A DNA stretch of 64,000 nucleotides, taken from positions 70,342,253 to 70,406,252 of the forward strand of contig OY740765.1 of assembly GCA_963513935.1 (NCBI GenBank). Direction: 5' to 3'. A program made the position numbers and the translations under genes. Under the pieces are notes generated by a model, which was given only the letters and a program-made list of their open reading frames with translations, was not told where the DNA came from and ran no database searches. Within the stretch, counting starts at the first letter, position 1. Every line of letters begins with the position of its first letter. The DNA comes from Aphrophora alni (lineage: Eukaryota > Arthropoda > Insecta > Hemiptera > Aphrophoridae). Positions 23,749 through 35,046 of this stretch are shown here, one piece after another.

Positions 23749-23898
23749 ATAATGGAAATAATGAGATGATTATTTAATTCCACAAAACAGCTTTAATTGC
23801 GACGTATGTTTCGCCGTTAGGCATTTTCAAGCAACTTTTAAGCTTTTTGTGGAAAGCTGTTTTGTGGAATTAAATAATCATCTCATTATTTCCATTAT
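23749..23898 (-). repeat. 46-bp perfect inverted repeat enclosing a decayed hammerhead-like core
   Basis: Arms 23749-23794 and 23853-23898 are perfect reverse complements (46/46). The 58-bp spacer on the minus strand reads GTTGC, TTGAAAA, TGCCTAACGGC, GAAA, CATACGTC, GCAATT. This has the order of a type I hammerhead: helix I strand, box 1 (CTGANGA here changed at two positions), short helix II GCC/GGC, GAAA, near-palindromic helix III ACAUACGU, cleavage triplet GUC, helix I return strand. The big arms extend helix I. It lies 71 bp after exon C, antisense to the gene. Confidence 0.55.
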
Positions 23899-24644
23899 TT
23901 CCTAAATAGCCGATTTGTATAATCTTTTAATCAAAAGGCGCTAACATGTCATTAGTTATTCTTGTTTGTTTTAAAGCTACCTTAGGCTCAATATGGGGTT
24001 GTTAAAAAGGCTAAAATCCCACAAGATTCTACTTGAAAGTTATCTGACTAGCGATTTGTACTGTTCCAACCTATACCATTACTGTTGATGGTCAAGTAGT
24101 ATTTTGATTTACTACTATCCTGTAAATTACATTTGTAAATCCTGTCAAGTTATCTTCAGTTAAACCATGAATCAAATGCAAGGTGGAAGATTTAAACCAC
24201 AATATATAACAATTTGGAATTTTATATTATGTTGATAATTATTTTAGACGGGCTATATACAAAGCAAGAGATAGTGTTTCTTTCCTTGTAATCTTCTGTC
24301 ATTTTAGAGTAGTTTGTCTGATGATTACTGGCTAATGATCTTCAAATTTTTTTTTCAAATAAAAAAAAAAAAATCCTCTTGATGACACTACACTTTTAAA
24401 ATTATCTTGCTTATTGTTCCATGACAGTAATTACATCATGCTTGTAACAACAAATACATGTTCTTGTGTAGTTAACATGTTACATTTACTTATAATTTAT
24501 TAAATTACTAATCAACATTAAACACCACCTTACTACTACAGAATTGAAAATGGTTGATAGTAAAATAACTGTATAAATAGTGTTTCAATAATGACTTTAC
24601 AACTTTGAAAGCATGTAGAAATTTATTTAGACAACTTACAGAAA
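23899..24644. other. intron sequence, nothing recognised
   Basis: AT-rich, with a poly-A run near 24361. No coding homology. Confidence 0.45.
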
Positions 24645-25330
24645 TTAAAAATTGAATTGGTATTTTTGGTATTAATGGGCAAGGTGTGGATCTTTAAGAA
24701 CTTGGTTGGTACAACGATCACATTCCAGGCCTATCAACTTGCAATTAAACATAGCTCAGTCAGCCAGCACTGATGAAGGGCTAGAACTAAATATTAATTA
24801 AAACTTAAGTATAAATAATTAATATACTTATCTCTAGACAATTCTGATTGTCTTTAATAATATAAGTAGTGGTCCAAACGTAGACACTAGCCTAAAATAG
24901 CCAATTTACTACTATGCACTGTAAATCACGGAAAACTAATTAATAACACACCATTTAAACCCGAGTCAACGAGACCCGACCCAATTTTGACTATTACGCC
25001 ATTATTTGGGAATGTTTACAACTAGGATAATAATGCAGGTGAAGTTGTGAAGTCTAGATTTAAAATGGCTGAATCCGAGTCCACAGCTCTTATGGAAGGT
25101 TAAGGTTTTGATTAAAAGGTTAAGCAGAGGGTGCACTACTCTTTTCGTTGCAATTGCCGCACGATCCGGCTTGTCCACTCCAAGAGTGAGGGAACATCCA
25201 AGATAATATTCTCAGGTATCTGCTAGCCCTGTAATATTGGTATTAGGGAACTCTCATAGTGCTGAATGTGAATAAATAATCGTCGCCCTAATTGTAGGGA
25301 GAATTGTAGTGGGCAAATCACCACAGTCAC
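24645..25330. repeat. dispersed repeat RptB, copy 1
   Basis: Colinear with 30705-31360 over about 650 bp (for example GTCAGC.AGCACTGATGAAGG, CACTAGCCTAAAAT.GCCAA, ATGTGAATAA.TAAT). Same orientation in both. No protein coding is seen. Terminal structure was not resolved, so the parent transposon type is unknown. Confidence 0.8.
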
Positions 25331-25668
25331 CCTTGCTGGCAAAAAAAAGTGAAAACCGTGACTCAATAACATTACAGGCCCCCCCCCCCCTAGTGGAGGA
25401 CAATAAGGGACTTAACCTTCTACACTTGTGCGTGGTAAGGAAGGAGTAGGGAAATATCTGCAGAAACCTATTATTTGACAGTATGATAGAGGGGCCACCA
25501 TGGCGGAAGACAAAACTATCTACAGTCGTACACGATGAAAAACAAACGGGCAGAAATGAGTTTAAAATTTTGTAAGGTGCCAGTTACATTCTGAACTTAC
25601 CTATTTTACTTCCACACCATAATTGATGGGGAGCGAAGAGATTAACAAAAACAATATCCGAAATAAAG

Positions 25669-25713
<45 letters not shown>

Positions 25714-27296
25714 ATATATAGGAATGGAAGGAACATAAGGAAAAGAATACTAGCCAAATATTGTACAATAAAAAATTATTAGGTTCAGTAAAGATTTATA
25801 ACATTAAATATGGGGAAGTAAAACTGCAGCACAGTGGAAATGATTGACAGACTATTATTATAAAATAAAATAATGTAGAGGATAAAAGAAGGGAGTAAGC
25901 GTAAAGGAAGAGACAAAAGTAAATTTAAACACAGCTGAACTGAAACGAAGTGGGTGGACAATGTGAATGGTTCTGGTGTGCGGTGAATTACAGCCTTGCC
26001 TCCCGAATTGTTGTTGACCAGTCCAAATGAACATGCTCAATCAGCAGGCTACATGGAAAATAAATTACTTCCGAATTCTTTTAATCGTAAAACATTTATT
26101 ATACTAAATTTTTATATATTATATTTTGATAAATTTAAGAATTTGCCTTGTTTTATCCGCCTTATACCCATATAGTTAGTAATTCTGATTTTCTTCCTCC
26201 CCCACCTTTCATTCCTTTTAAATAATAAATCCCTTCTTCCAAATTTAAGATTCTAGTGATCTTTCACATCACAATTTTGATCCTCTCTCCCTTCCCTATT
26301 CCAAATTTAATTTCTATTTTTTTCTTTTTATCCCCGCATCCATCAATGTATTTTTCCTTGAATATAATCTCTTCCGTTTTGCTTAACCCATACTATTTTC
26401 TATTTATAACCATTTATTTTCTACAAATCTATCGTAGTTCTGGGTAAATGTCAATCTTTTTTACACCTCCACAATTTTCGTAAACCACACACAGGGTAAG
26501 TTTAATATTTTGTTTATTAAATATTAAATAAAATTTATTTTTAATTTAATTTATTTTAATTATATGTTTAATTTTGTACAATTTTCAGTATTTAAATATC
26601 CTAGGTTTAAAGTAAGTTTTACAGGATTAATCGCTCAGTACAATCAGCATATTTTGTCTTTAATGGATTAATGTAATCCATTACTACGATGTAATTAAAT
26701 ATAGAAATGGCCCAACACCAACTCATCCCAATTGAAAATAAAAAATAAAAAACTTCAAAAAACAAAAAAAAAAATAAAACCAAAAATACAAAAAAATATA
26801 TATACAAAAATACCAAATAAAATAAACTAAATCTCAGTATTCATTTTAAACGCCCTAACATTGCCCAAGACATAGGTATTATTACAATCCTTAACAGGAA
26901 ATTGTGCTTCCAGAAAGGACATAGTTTATTCACCTATTTTAACTCTAAAAATTGCTGTAGAGTTACTTTAGATTCTAGCGATATCGACCTTCAAACCTGT
27001 TCGCTGATAACAGACCATTCTCCTCTCAGATAAAGAAGTTATTTTAAGATTCACTAAGCCATTCCTCTGTAATAGTCAACTCTTCAAAACTAACACAGAT
27101 GTTTAAATTAATAATTTATAAACTCTCCAACAATTTGTATTTCCAACTAAGTTATCATTACTTACCTACTTCACTCAACTCAGTAATATAAGGTTTTTTT
27201 GGTTTTTTTTCAATGTTTTCCGAAATGTTTTTTCTTTCTTTTCCACACATCATTTTTTCTCAAATATCGATGCAATGTTTTCAACAAAACTACAAA
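25331..27296. other. intron with (TA)n microsatellite at 25671-25720, otherwise unassigned
   Basis: Contains a C-run (25379-25390) and a TA-repeat at 25671-25720. A short + strand stretch near 26940-27030 (RVTLDSSDIDLQTCSLITDH) resembles the end of an APE domain but is too short to call. Confidence 0.4.
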
Positions 27297-27570
27297 TATA
27301 TATTTTCAAGCCACTTTACATAATTTTCGGTATTCATGTCGGGATAATCACCTTATTGCTCTCCCGATTTAAAAATAAGCAATGCGTTTGGAACAACTTT
27401 GCACTCATTCCCTACATGAGCAATGATCAGCCTTTCTCTTTTTGATACATTTTTTTTATAACCCCTTGTCGAGTTATCAGACCATGAAAGACTACGTGAG
27501 TATTGTGAATGTAGGTTCCATCAGAAAAAATTATTGGTTGCCCACCAAGTCTATAGTCTTTTATTATTTT
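27297..27570 (-). pseudogene. IS630/Tc1-superfamily DDE transposase fragment
   Basis: The minus strand reads RLGGQPIIFSDGTYIHNTHV and then, after a frameshift, LIIAHVGNE, VVPNALLIFKSGEQ and MNTENYVKWLENIY. The GxPIIxxDETYIHxxH, LIIVHAG and FKSG...ENYxKWL blocks are those of a widespread insect DDE-superfamily transposase. The usual DET has become DGT, and a frameshift plus a stop show decay. Confidence 0.75.
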
Positions 27571-28586
27571 AAAATAATTAATTCTTTTCAATCTTATGCC
27601 ATTATTTGAATTTTTTTTAAATATGAGCTTATGGTTGTTAATAAGGAATACTAATAAGAGTCGTTATCAGTAATAATTTAAGTCAAAAGGCAGGGGGGGG
27701 GTATATCAACAGTTATATGAAAATCATGGTATCAATGTCCAAAGAATTTTTTATCAAAATTAGACTAAAAAAGTAATGTTTTCATTATACAAGTAACATA
27801 TATTTAGCGTAAAGTAGAATTATATATGACTAATTACAAATGAAAATAATTAATTTATATACATTATGTGAATGAAAGCTGTAATAAAGTACATGGATTA
27901 GTTTAGAAGCTTAAATCGTAATAGTTGTCATTGACAAGTCGGATGTTGGGTCAGTTATCAAGCCCAACACAGCTGATAAGTAGGCTTATTATTATGTTAT
28001 GCGAAAGGCAATAACTATTTAATGTTATAAAGTTGTTTAAACTGATGGTCGTATGCTGAAGGTCTATATTGTATCTTAATTAAACAAATCAGTTAGAAGT
28101 TGAGTTCTGGTGCCATTATGTCCATACTTGTAGGACTAAATAAATATGACTGGTCTAAATAAAACAAGATCAATTCTGAAACTGCTAAATATGCAAACAT
28201 CCAAAAATTGATTCTTATTGCTCAAATTGATACATTGATCAAAATATTAATATTATTATTATTAATTTATTAATTAATTATATTTGATTTTATACATATT
28301 TTTTAAAGTTGAAAAAAAAATCTTTTTGATCACCGAAGTTGCGAATTTTTTTTTTTGCTTAGCAATTTTAGTAATAAGTAATTAATGACACTTAAAACGA
28401 TATTTGAGCAAAGAGACACCCTGTATACATATGCTAAATATCCACAACTTAAACCATTATGTTAAAGTTATTTATATCACACTGAAAAATTTTTAAAAAA
28501 TTCCACTGACTGTAATTTAAGAAATATATCTAGTGAATTTATAGAATTGGGAGGAGGGGTGTACTTACCAAAGTGGATATTTCTCT
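27571..28586. other. intron sequence, nothing recognised
   Basis: AT-rich with a G-run at 27693-27701. ACACCCTGTATA near 28418 resembles termini of common insect repeats, but no partner end was found. Confidence 0.4.
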
Positions 28587-28590
28587 TTAA

Positions 28591-30321
28591 CCCTCCAACT
28601 GGCAATGTTAATTGTCTTGAAAATTCTTCGTTTGTTAAAAAATTAATTAAATATATTATTTCTATACAAAACCTAACTTATAAGATATCATTTTTCTCAG
28701 AAAGATGCATAGAATCCATCTATGCAATAAAAAAAAATTTTTTTGAAACGGTTTTGGAGTAAGTATGTTACATGTCAAAAACGAAGTTACCAATTTTCAG
28801 GAAAAACCTGTATATTCCAAAATCAATAGCTTACTACCTTTTTCTAAGATATACAAAAGTTATGTGTAATATTTTTGAATATATTTAAGGGGAAAAAAAT
28901 AAAATTTGTTATGTTATCAAAAAAACAAAAAATAGTTTACGAAAAAACGTAAAATGATAATTTTTTTTTTCAAAAAATCACTAAAAATAGTAATATTTAT
29001 CTTATACAAAAGTTCTATATCTCATTATGTTCAGAAAGGTGCATAGAATGTAGGTGTGTAGTGAAAAAAAAAAAGTTAGATGTATCACATTTGGTGTTTT
29101 TTGGTCAAATACCAAAAAATCGAAGAGTAACGGAGCAGAAATTTCACAAAAATGGTAATGAATAACATACTAATAGATTTTTAGGATTTTTTTCAACCAT
29201 TTCTTGAGATTTGTCATATATTTGTGAATATATTTAGGGGGGAAAAATAATAATATGTTACATTTTCTAAATAAAAATACCGATTTTCCCTAAAAAGGTA
29301 ACTTTTACAAGTGAGGTTAGGTTTGTAACCTCCACAATTTAGACTCACTAGTACCAATTTGAATATAGATCAAAGACAAAACCTTTAGATTTAACTAAGA
29401 AAATATATACTTTACAAAGAATAACACACATATTCACTTTTAAAATCATATAAAACACTATATAAGGGACAATTTGCATATAGCCTAAACTAACCTTTAC
29501 CGGCCTAGGTTATCGCAAATAAGAACGTTCAAAAACCAAACTATCACTCAAAAACATAAGCTTTAGATATAAAAACACATATATTGTAACTTGTATACAC
29601 AATTTATATACAATTTGTATACACAAACCTTCAAAATAACAAAAATCTAATCCCAAAACCAATATGTGCTACGCCTAATATTATAGGTATTTACGTCACA
29701 CATTTGCTACATTTCGAGATAAAAAACAAGCCTCTTAGTAAGTTTTTGCCCTATGTCGAGTGGTACCAACTTATAGAATGGAATTTCCCCTACAACTTAG
29801 TGTAAAGAAATATAAGAAATATAATATTAGAAACCAAAGAGAAATGCAAACCTAATGCCAACCAAATTTCGTCTCGTCAAGTTTGTTCTACGTTCAAGTA
29901 GGAATATCTCTGGATCTATGAGACGCAGAAAAATTTGTAATCTATGGTTGGAAAGAGAAACATGTGATCTATAGAACAGTGTTTTAGTTGACTTCAATGA
30001 CAGATAAATAGAGTTGGAATTATATAGGGAAAAATGGCGTCGCGCTACCGAAAAGGCGCAGAGTTCAAATCTACGATATTACGCATCAAAAATATGCGAA
30101 CTTCACCAATTTTTGGAATATTATTTATAACGTTTTGTGGTATTTTTTTTGCATGATTATGCATCTACGGAACATTAGCTTTCCAACGGTATTTTATTTA
30201 TTGCGATCGGATAATTTTAAGTGGGCGTAACGTTGAATGGCAAAATACGTGATTAAAAGTTAGTGAAATCTTTTCGGAGCACGTTGGCGACCTACTGTAG
30301 GTCGCCGTGCCACTTGGAGGG
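28591..30321 (-). mobile_element. TTAA-flanked ~2-kb element, copy 3
   Basis: Intact TTAA duplications at 28587-28590 and 30322-30325. Termini CCCTCCAACTGGCA and TGCCACTTGGAGGG are 14-bp inverted repeats with one mismatch, the best-preserved ends of the family. The head (right) holds GGCGACCTAC-T-GTAGGTCGCC (30286-30306), a perfect 10-bp-arm palindrome extended by GCACG/CGTGC. It lacks coding capacity and is 1.73 kb long. Body blocks are colinear with copies 1 and 2. Confidence 0.87.
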
Positions 30322-30325
30322 TTAA

Positions 30326-30704
30326 GGATCGTTAGAGAACATCGGTTTTACTAATAGAAATTTAAATATTAGAAAAACTTAGTTAATTTATTTAAATTTA
30401 AGGGGAAAGAAAACAAAATTTTTTTTAACTGGGTGTAGGACCACTATTGGTTACGAATTTGGAAAACGCCTAAATTTGATCAGAAATTTTTAATATTTAA
30501 ATTGAGGAATTTAGATGGGAAAATTACACATTATTAATAAGTTATTAAAAGATAAATTTGAGAGATGGACATAATATTAGAATTTTAATGGACCGGAAAC
30601 CAAAATTTGGCACAAAGCCGAATGATCGAGCTTATCCAAGATTGCATAAGAGTTAAAAAATGCAAATCTGTCTGTCGTAGGCCATGACCGTTGCACCAAA
30701 CTTA
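30326..30704. other. intron sequence, nothing recognised
   Basis: No coding or repeat assignment beyond AT-rich composition. Confidence 0.4.
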
Positions 30705-31360
30705 AATTCCAACCATTATCTGCTACCATCCACAGGAACTAAATATTTAATTGATATTTTTTGGTATTATGGGTGAGGTGTGGCCCAGCCCTATCGAATT
30801 ACCACTAAACATAGATCAGTCAGTCAGCACTGATGAAGGACTAAAACTAATTATTCTAAATATTAATTAAAACTTATGTATAAGTAATTAATATTTATCT
30901 CTAGACAATGCGGATACACTCTAATAATATATATAGTGATCCAAATGTAAACACTAGCCTAAAATGGCCAACATACTACTATGAACCGTAAATCGCGGAA
31001 AACCAATTATTAACGCACCATTTAACCCCGGGTCAACCGATCTGACCTAATTTTGACTATTATATCATTGTTTGGAAGGGTTTACCACTAGGAAAATATT
31101 GAAGGTGAAGTTGTGAAGTCCAGGTTTGAAAAACCTTAATCCGAGTAAACAGCTCATGTTGGTTAAAAGGACAGTGTACTACTCTTTTCATTACAATCAC
31201 CGCTTGACCCGGCTTGTCCGCTCCTAGAGTGTGGGAACGTCCAAGATACTATTCTCAGTTATCTGCTACCCCTGTAATGCTGGTATTAAGGAACTCACAT
31301 AACGCTGAATGTGAATAAGTAATTGTGGCAATAATTATAGGTAGAATTTCGGTGGACTTA
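30705..31360. repeat. dispersed repeat RptB, copy 2
   Basis: Colinear with 24645-25330 (see there), diverged by roughly 15-20% by eye, with small indels. Confidence 0.8.
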
Positions 31361-31474
31361 CAGAATTGGTTGAGAATTTTAAATCAAAAGACGTCAAGTT
31401 CGACTCACGTTGTGCAGTTGTATAAAATTATTCACTAAAAGTGCCACTACCATTGTGGTTAAAAAAGAGCTACT

Positions 31475-31614
31475 TTCACTGGTACTGAACATGCTCGCTG
31501 TGTGTTTTTGTTTCATGAAACGAACTTCATGAATGCAGTTTAACTCACTTTTCGTATCCAGTATGGTAAGGATCCTCCGCTACAATTTACTCTGGGCACA
31601 AAATTATTGAAACT
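31475..31614 (+). pseudogene. transposase N-terminal HTH fragment (DUF4817-like)
   Basis: Reads FTGTEHARCVFLFHETNF, one in-frame stop, then LTFRIQYGKDPP. The pattern ERaxCVxxxHET....V...F...YG+DPP is the helix-turn-helix (DUF4817) at the N-terminus of many insect Tc1/mariner-like transposases. Only this domain remains. It could be the N-terminal counterpart of the catalytic fragments at 15470-15703 and 39461-39664. Confidence 0.6.
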
Positions 31615-32099
31615 GCTTATGTATGATATGACAAATCAGCAGGTTGTGCATGACTTCCTGATGCTGTTGTGAAATGAATCTTTCAGGGTTTTGCTTGTAG
31701 GCAGCTCTATGAAGTCAATGTTAGACTGGCATGTTACTACATCATCGTTTTCATTTGAAGTCATACAAATTTATCGTGGTACAATAAATTACTGATGGAT
31801 TGAATAGTAAATGAAGAGACATTCCTAGATTGACTGTTTAATGAAAAACATTGTTTTAAAAAATAACAGGTCAACTGACTATGTAAGTTATCTACATGCT
31901 TTTGAAGTTGTGAAGTCCTTTTTAAACACCCTGTATTATCACCTAACAACATCTACTAGCATTGATAACTTTACAAACTCAACTATTTCAATATATTTAA
32001 ATAACTAATATTGCTTGTAGGCTCAATGACTATGAAACACTCGCTATCCTTATAAGTTATTTTAATTATTCTATTATAATTGATCTCGTTCTATTTTAG
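31615..32099. other. intron sequence, nothing recognised
   Basis: No motif recognised. Acceptor TATTTTAG at 32092-32099. Confidence 0.4.
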
Positions 32100-32234
32100 G
32101 CAATTGATGTAGGACTAGTCCTTAAACTACAACAAAAACTAAAGAAATTGGAGAATGAAAGAGATGTATTACATAGGCAGATTGAAGAACGAAATGATTC
32201 TCCAAGTGAACAAAAACCACATGATGCTTTTAAA
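32100..32234 (+). CDS. didum: myosin-V exon D: distal coiled coil start
   Basis: Acceptor TTTTAG|GCA and donor TTTAAA|GTAAGT, 45 codons in phase 0. Reads AIDVGLVLKLQQKLKKLENE, RDVLHRQIEERND, then SPSEQKPHDAFK. It aligns with the vertebrate segment that restarts the coiled coil after the serine-rich linker (LxLKLQ.....LE.E....). Like exon C it is a multiple of three and bounded by phase-0 introns. Confidence 0.9.
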
Positions 32235-32801
32235 GTAAGTGTTTCAACAACTTTCACTTTTTATTGTAAACAAAATAAGTGAGGCTTATTTTTCCTTTCA
32301 TATTATCAATTACTGAAAGTTGCTTCTGGATGTATAGTTGTTCCAATTACCAAGTTGTGCATTCATTTTAACATTCAGAATTCAATACTTTTGGTATATA
32401 CAATTTTCCAGCTTTACCAGTCTGTATTACAGTAACACCTTGATCTCAATTTTACCATAATTAACCAATTTGGGATCCACTACAGAATAGTTCCGTAGTA
32501 GTCCTTATATGCCCAAACAATCTACCATGAAATAATTCTGTACTTGGCATTTTTTATTTTTCATGCAGGAGCTAATAGATAAATACACAAGATATGGTAA
32601 ATATAAAGTTTCTACTTTTCAATACACATGTCTGTTATCTGTTATTATTTCGAACATTTATTTTGGCATGTTGGTCAAATTGTTAAGAATTTATTTTGTT
32701 TCGCTAAATAAATCGTTTTTATTGTGGAAAGGTCCCCATATCACTTATTCAAATTAAAGGTTAGTAATTACCTGTAAAAGTCTGTCATGTGATCCACTTA
32801 T

Positions 32802-32863
32802 TGTGTTAGAAACACTACCGCGGTTTCAGATGTCTCAAACATCCATCATCAGGTGTGACACTT
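32802..32863 (-). ncRNA. type I hammerhead ribozyme-like motif
   Basis: The minus strand gives, in order: AGTGTCACAC (helix I 5' strand), CTGATGA (box 1, exact, 32846-32852), a helix II of GGAUGU with ACAUCU around loop UUGAG, GAAA (box 2, 32824-32827), helix III as the perfect palindrome ACCGCGGU (32817-32824), cleavage site GUA, then GTGTTTCTAACAC which pairs back in two segments (GUGU with ACAC twice, around an internal loop). The palindromic helix III without a loop suggests the dimeric hammerheads described in Penelope-like elements and retrozymes. One extra U between box 1 and helix II departs from the canonical form. It lies in the intron between exons D and E, antisense to the gene. 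Confidence 0.6.
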
Positions 32864-33220
32864 TTAATTTAATATATCCTTCTGTTAGTCTCACGTGTTG
32901 ATGTAAACATGGCAGACAATGTTTTACGCAAATAAATCGGTTTGTTGACGTAATCCAAATTTATTATCGACTATAATATGGTTGTTTGGAGAGAACTGAC
33001 AGAATATTGGCTTATATTTCATTGATACTTACTTATAAAGTATTTACTTGATATATCTATTTGTATAACTTGTTTTAGTAGTAATGCTACACAAGACTGA
33101 ATGTATTCCAGTAAATTCACCATGTAGTTCATCAAAGCATACATATTTTTGTCTTTAAAATAATGTAATAATTGCTATTATTTATTCATATTAAATTATT
33201 TATTTATAAATATTTGTTAG

Positions 33221-33332
33221 GTACAAGAATTTGAAATGGAAAATTCAAAACTAAAATCAGATTTAGAAAGTTTAAGAAGAGCCTTTGCTGAATCAACCTC
33301 TCTGGGAAAACCGAAAGCTGATGAGTTGATAT
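33221..33332 (+). CDS. didum: myosin-V exon E: distal coiled coil
   Basis: Acceptor TTGTTAG|GTA and donor ATAT|GTAAGT. 37 codons plus one base: VQEFEMENSKLKSDLESLRR, AFAESTSLGKPKADELI. It matches the vertebrate (E.EN.KLK..L..LR+A) segment. The leftover T plus CT of exon F makes Ser, keeping the frame. Confidence 0.9.
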
Positions 33333-33689
33333 GTAAGTAACATTTATCAACTTCTGTAGTTACTAGTTAATTTAATTTTAGTAATTTAAAATACTGCTCC
33401 AATAGTTTTAGTAGAGAATTACATTAAAAAACTCAAGAAAAATTAAGCTAAACAGTAAAGATGAGACAATTTGAGGCGTGCCAATTACGATTATTCTTAA
33501 TATTTGGCAATTATGATTATCGACGATTAGTGCTCATTAAATCATTTCACAGTGTTTGTTTTGTAGAATGAGAAATAAAGTAAGGATACTAAACATAATA
33601 GTTTATTATACAATATAAAATTAGATTAGACTATGGGGTATGAGGACTCAAGATCCTTGTACATCAACCTAAGCTTATTGTACACCCCA
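33333..33689. other. intron sequence, nothing recognised
   Basis: AT-rich. No motif recognised. Confidence 0.4.
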
Positions 33690-34830
33690 AGGACCTACTA
33701 GCAAGGCAAGCCTGTACCCTCAACAAGACTCAGGAATTTCCGTCCTATGCTAGTATCGAAATCATCACCCAGTTGTAGAGCGCCAAAGATGACTCTTCCT
33801 TTAGCCTTAAGCCTCTCACATTCCAGAATGATATCTAGCAGTCTCATCAGACTGTTTAAATAGTCTACAAGCGGGATCACTATTGATGATTCCGAGTGTT
33901 AGCAAATGTTTCCTGAAATGACTGCTGTGTCTAGTAAGTAACACCATAACTTCTTTTAGACGGCCTCTATTCAGCCTCAATAAGGAATTGGTTAGTTGTT
34001 AAGCAGTGCCTCTGATAAGTTTTACCCTGAGCTTTAGTCAGAATAATCCTGCCACCATTTACAATGCTTGTCTTTGGACAATAGCATTGTAGATCAAATA
34101 TTTTCATATGCCACAGGCTGGCTCTGGAACCAAAAAGGGCATTTTTGCAGGTATGATTTTCTCCAACCAACGCTTTGTTGCTTCGTTGAGGCAGGAAGTT
34201 AGAGTTCTCCACGAAACTCCCAGAAAATTATGGAAAGGTCCCATCCTCTAAAAGTTGAAATTTATCCATCAGTGCGTCCTCGATGTTCTTACTTGGTTTA
34301 TTTGTGAGTTTGGCATCAGGATAGGATTATAATGCATTATAGCCATCTTGATGGAAAGAATGTCTCTGTAAGTCAAGAAGTCTTCTTTTCCCGATGGCTC
34401 TGAATATTGATGATTTGTATCAGAGACTTGATTCTCAACCCTGGCCTTTTTCGAGGGTTTCTTGGCAGAAGTTGGAACAGTCAATTCACCTCTACACCAT
34501 TTGATCACACCCACCCTTGCCTCAGAACCAGAGATGATTCCTGACTCTGATTTCGTCTTCTTGTTTCTTTTACCCCTCCATCATTTGGAGAAATCCCATT
34601 CTTCACCACTTTCTTGAAGCTTTGCCTTGATAGACTCTCTGCTTTATTTAATGGTGAGATTAGTTCTTTTGACTTTCAGTTCACTGAGTTGCTTTATAGC
34701 ATCGTCAAGTGAACCAGAAGAGCCTAGTGTATCTGGACCTCTAAGGAATTCATCCTCTTCCTTTCCAGAAGTATTTGATGCACTCAAATGGGAAACCTCC
34801 TCTTCAATGGCCAATTCCATTGGATGGTAG
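33690..34830 (-). pseudogene. non-LTR retrotransposon remnant: ORF1-like N-terminus joined to ORF2 3' end
   Basis: From 34830 the minus strand reads an acidic start (MELAIEEEVSHLSASNTSG, KEEDEF), then VGVIKWCRGELTVPTSAKKP, LTYRDILSIKMAIMHYNP and LPQRSNKALVGENHT in successive frames. At the 3' end come NRGRLKEVMVLLTRHSSHFR, then ILECERLKAKGRVIFGALQL and FLSLVEGTGLP. The last blocks resemble the C-terminal region of insect non-LTR ORF2 (LTGH...L..LG, HVLxECExLxxxR..IFG, L..VKGTGL). The missing endonuclease and RT indicate a large internal deletion. Frameshifts and stops are present throughout. Confidence 0.6.
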
Positions 34831-35042
34831 ATGGCGCCGCAGCCTCCGGTGTTACAGTTTGATCATTAATATTTTGATCTTGGTTAAAGATTGAGTGTAT
34901 GTTCCACTTTTACCTCCTGATCTCCCTGAACTGAGAAATAAAATTTATGTCAAAGTTGCAGAAATCACCCTTGATGTACTGGTTCAAGTTTGGCAAGAAA
35001 TTGACTTTGAGTAGCTGGTAGTAGATTTCCGACATTTTATTA
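34831..35042. other. intron sequence between remnants
   Basis: No motif recognised. Confidence 0.4.
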
Positions 35043-35046
35043 TTAA

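Noticed and set aside
24760..24800. CTGATGA followed by AGAAC in RptB as another hammerhead
   Set aside because: Neither copy has a helix II or a proper GAAA box, and helix I does not pair.
26880..27060. APE endonuclease end of a non-LTR element
   Set aside because: One short stretch (DIDLQTCSLITDHSP) only. No second motif in frame.
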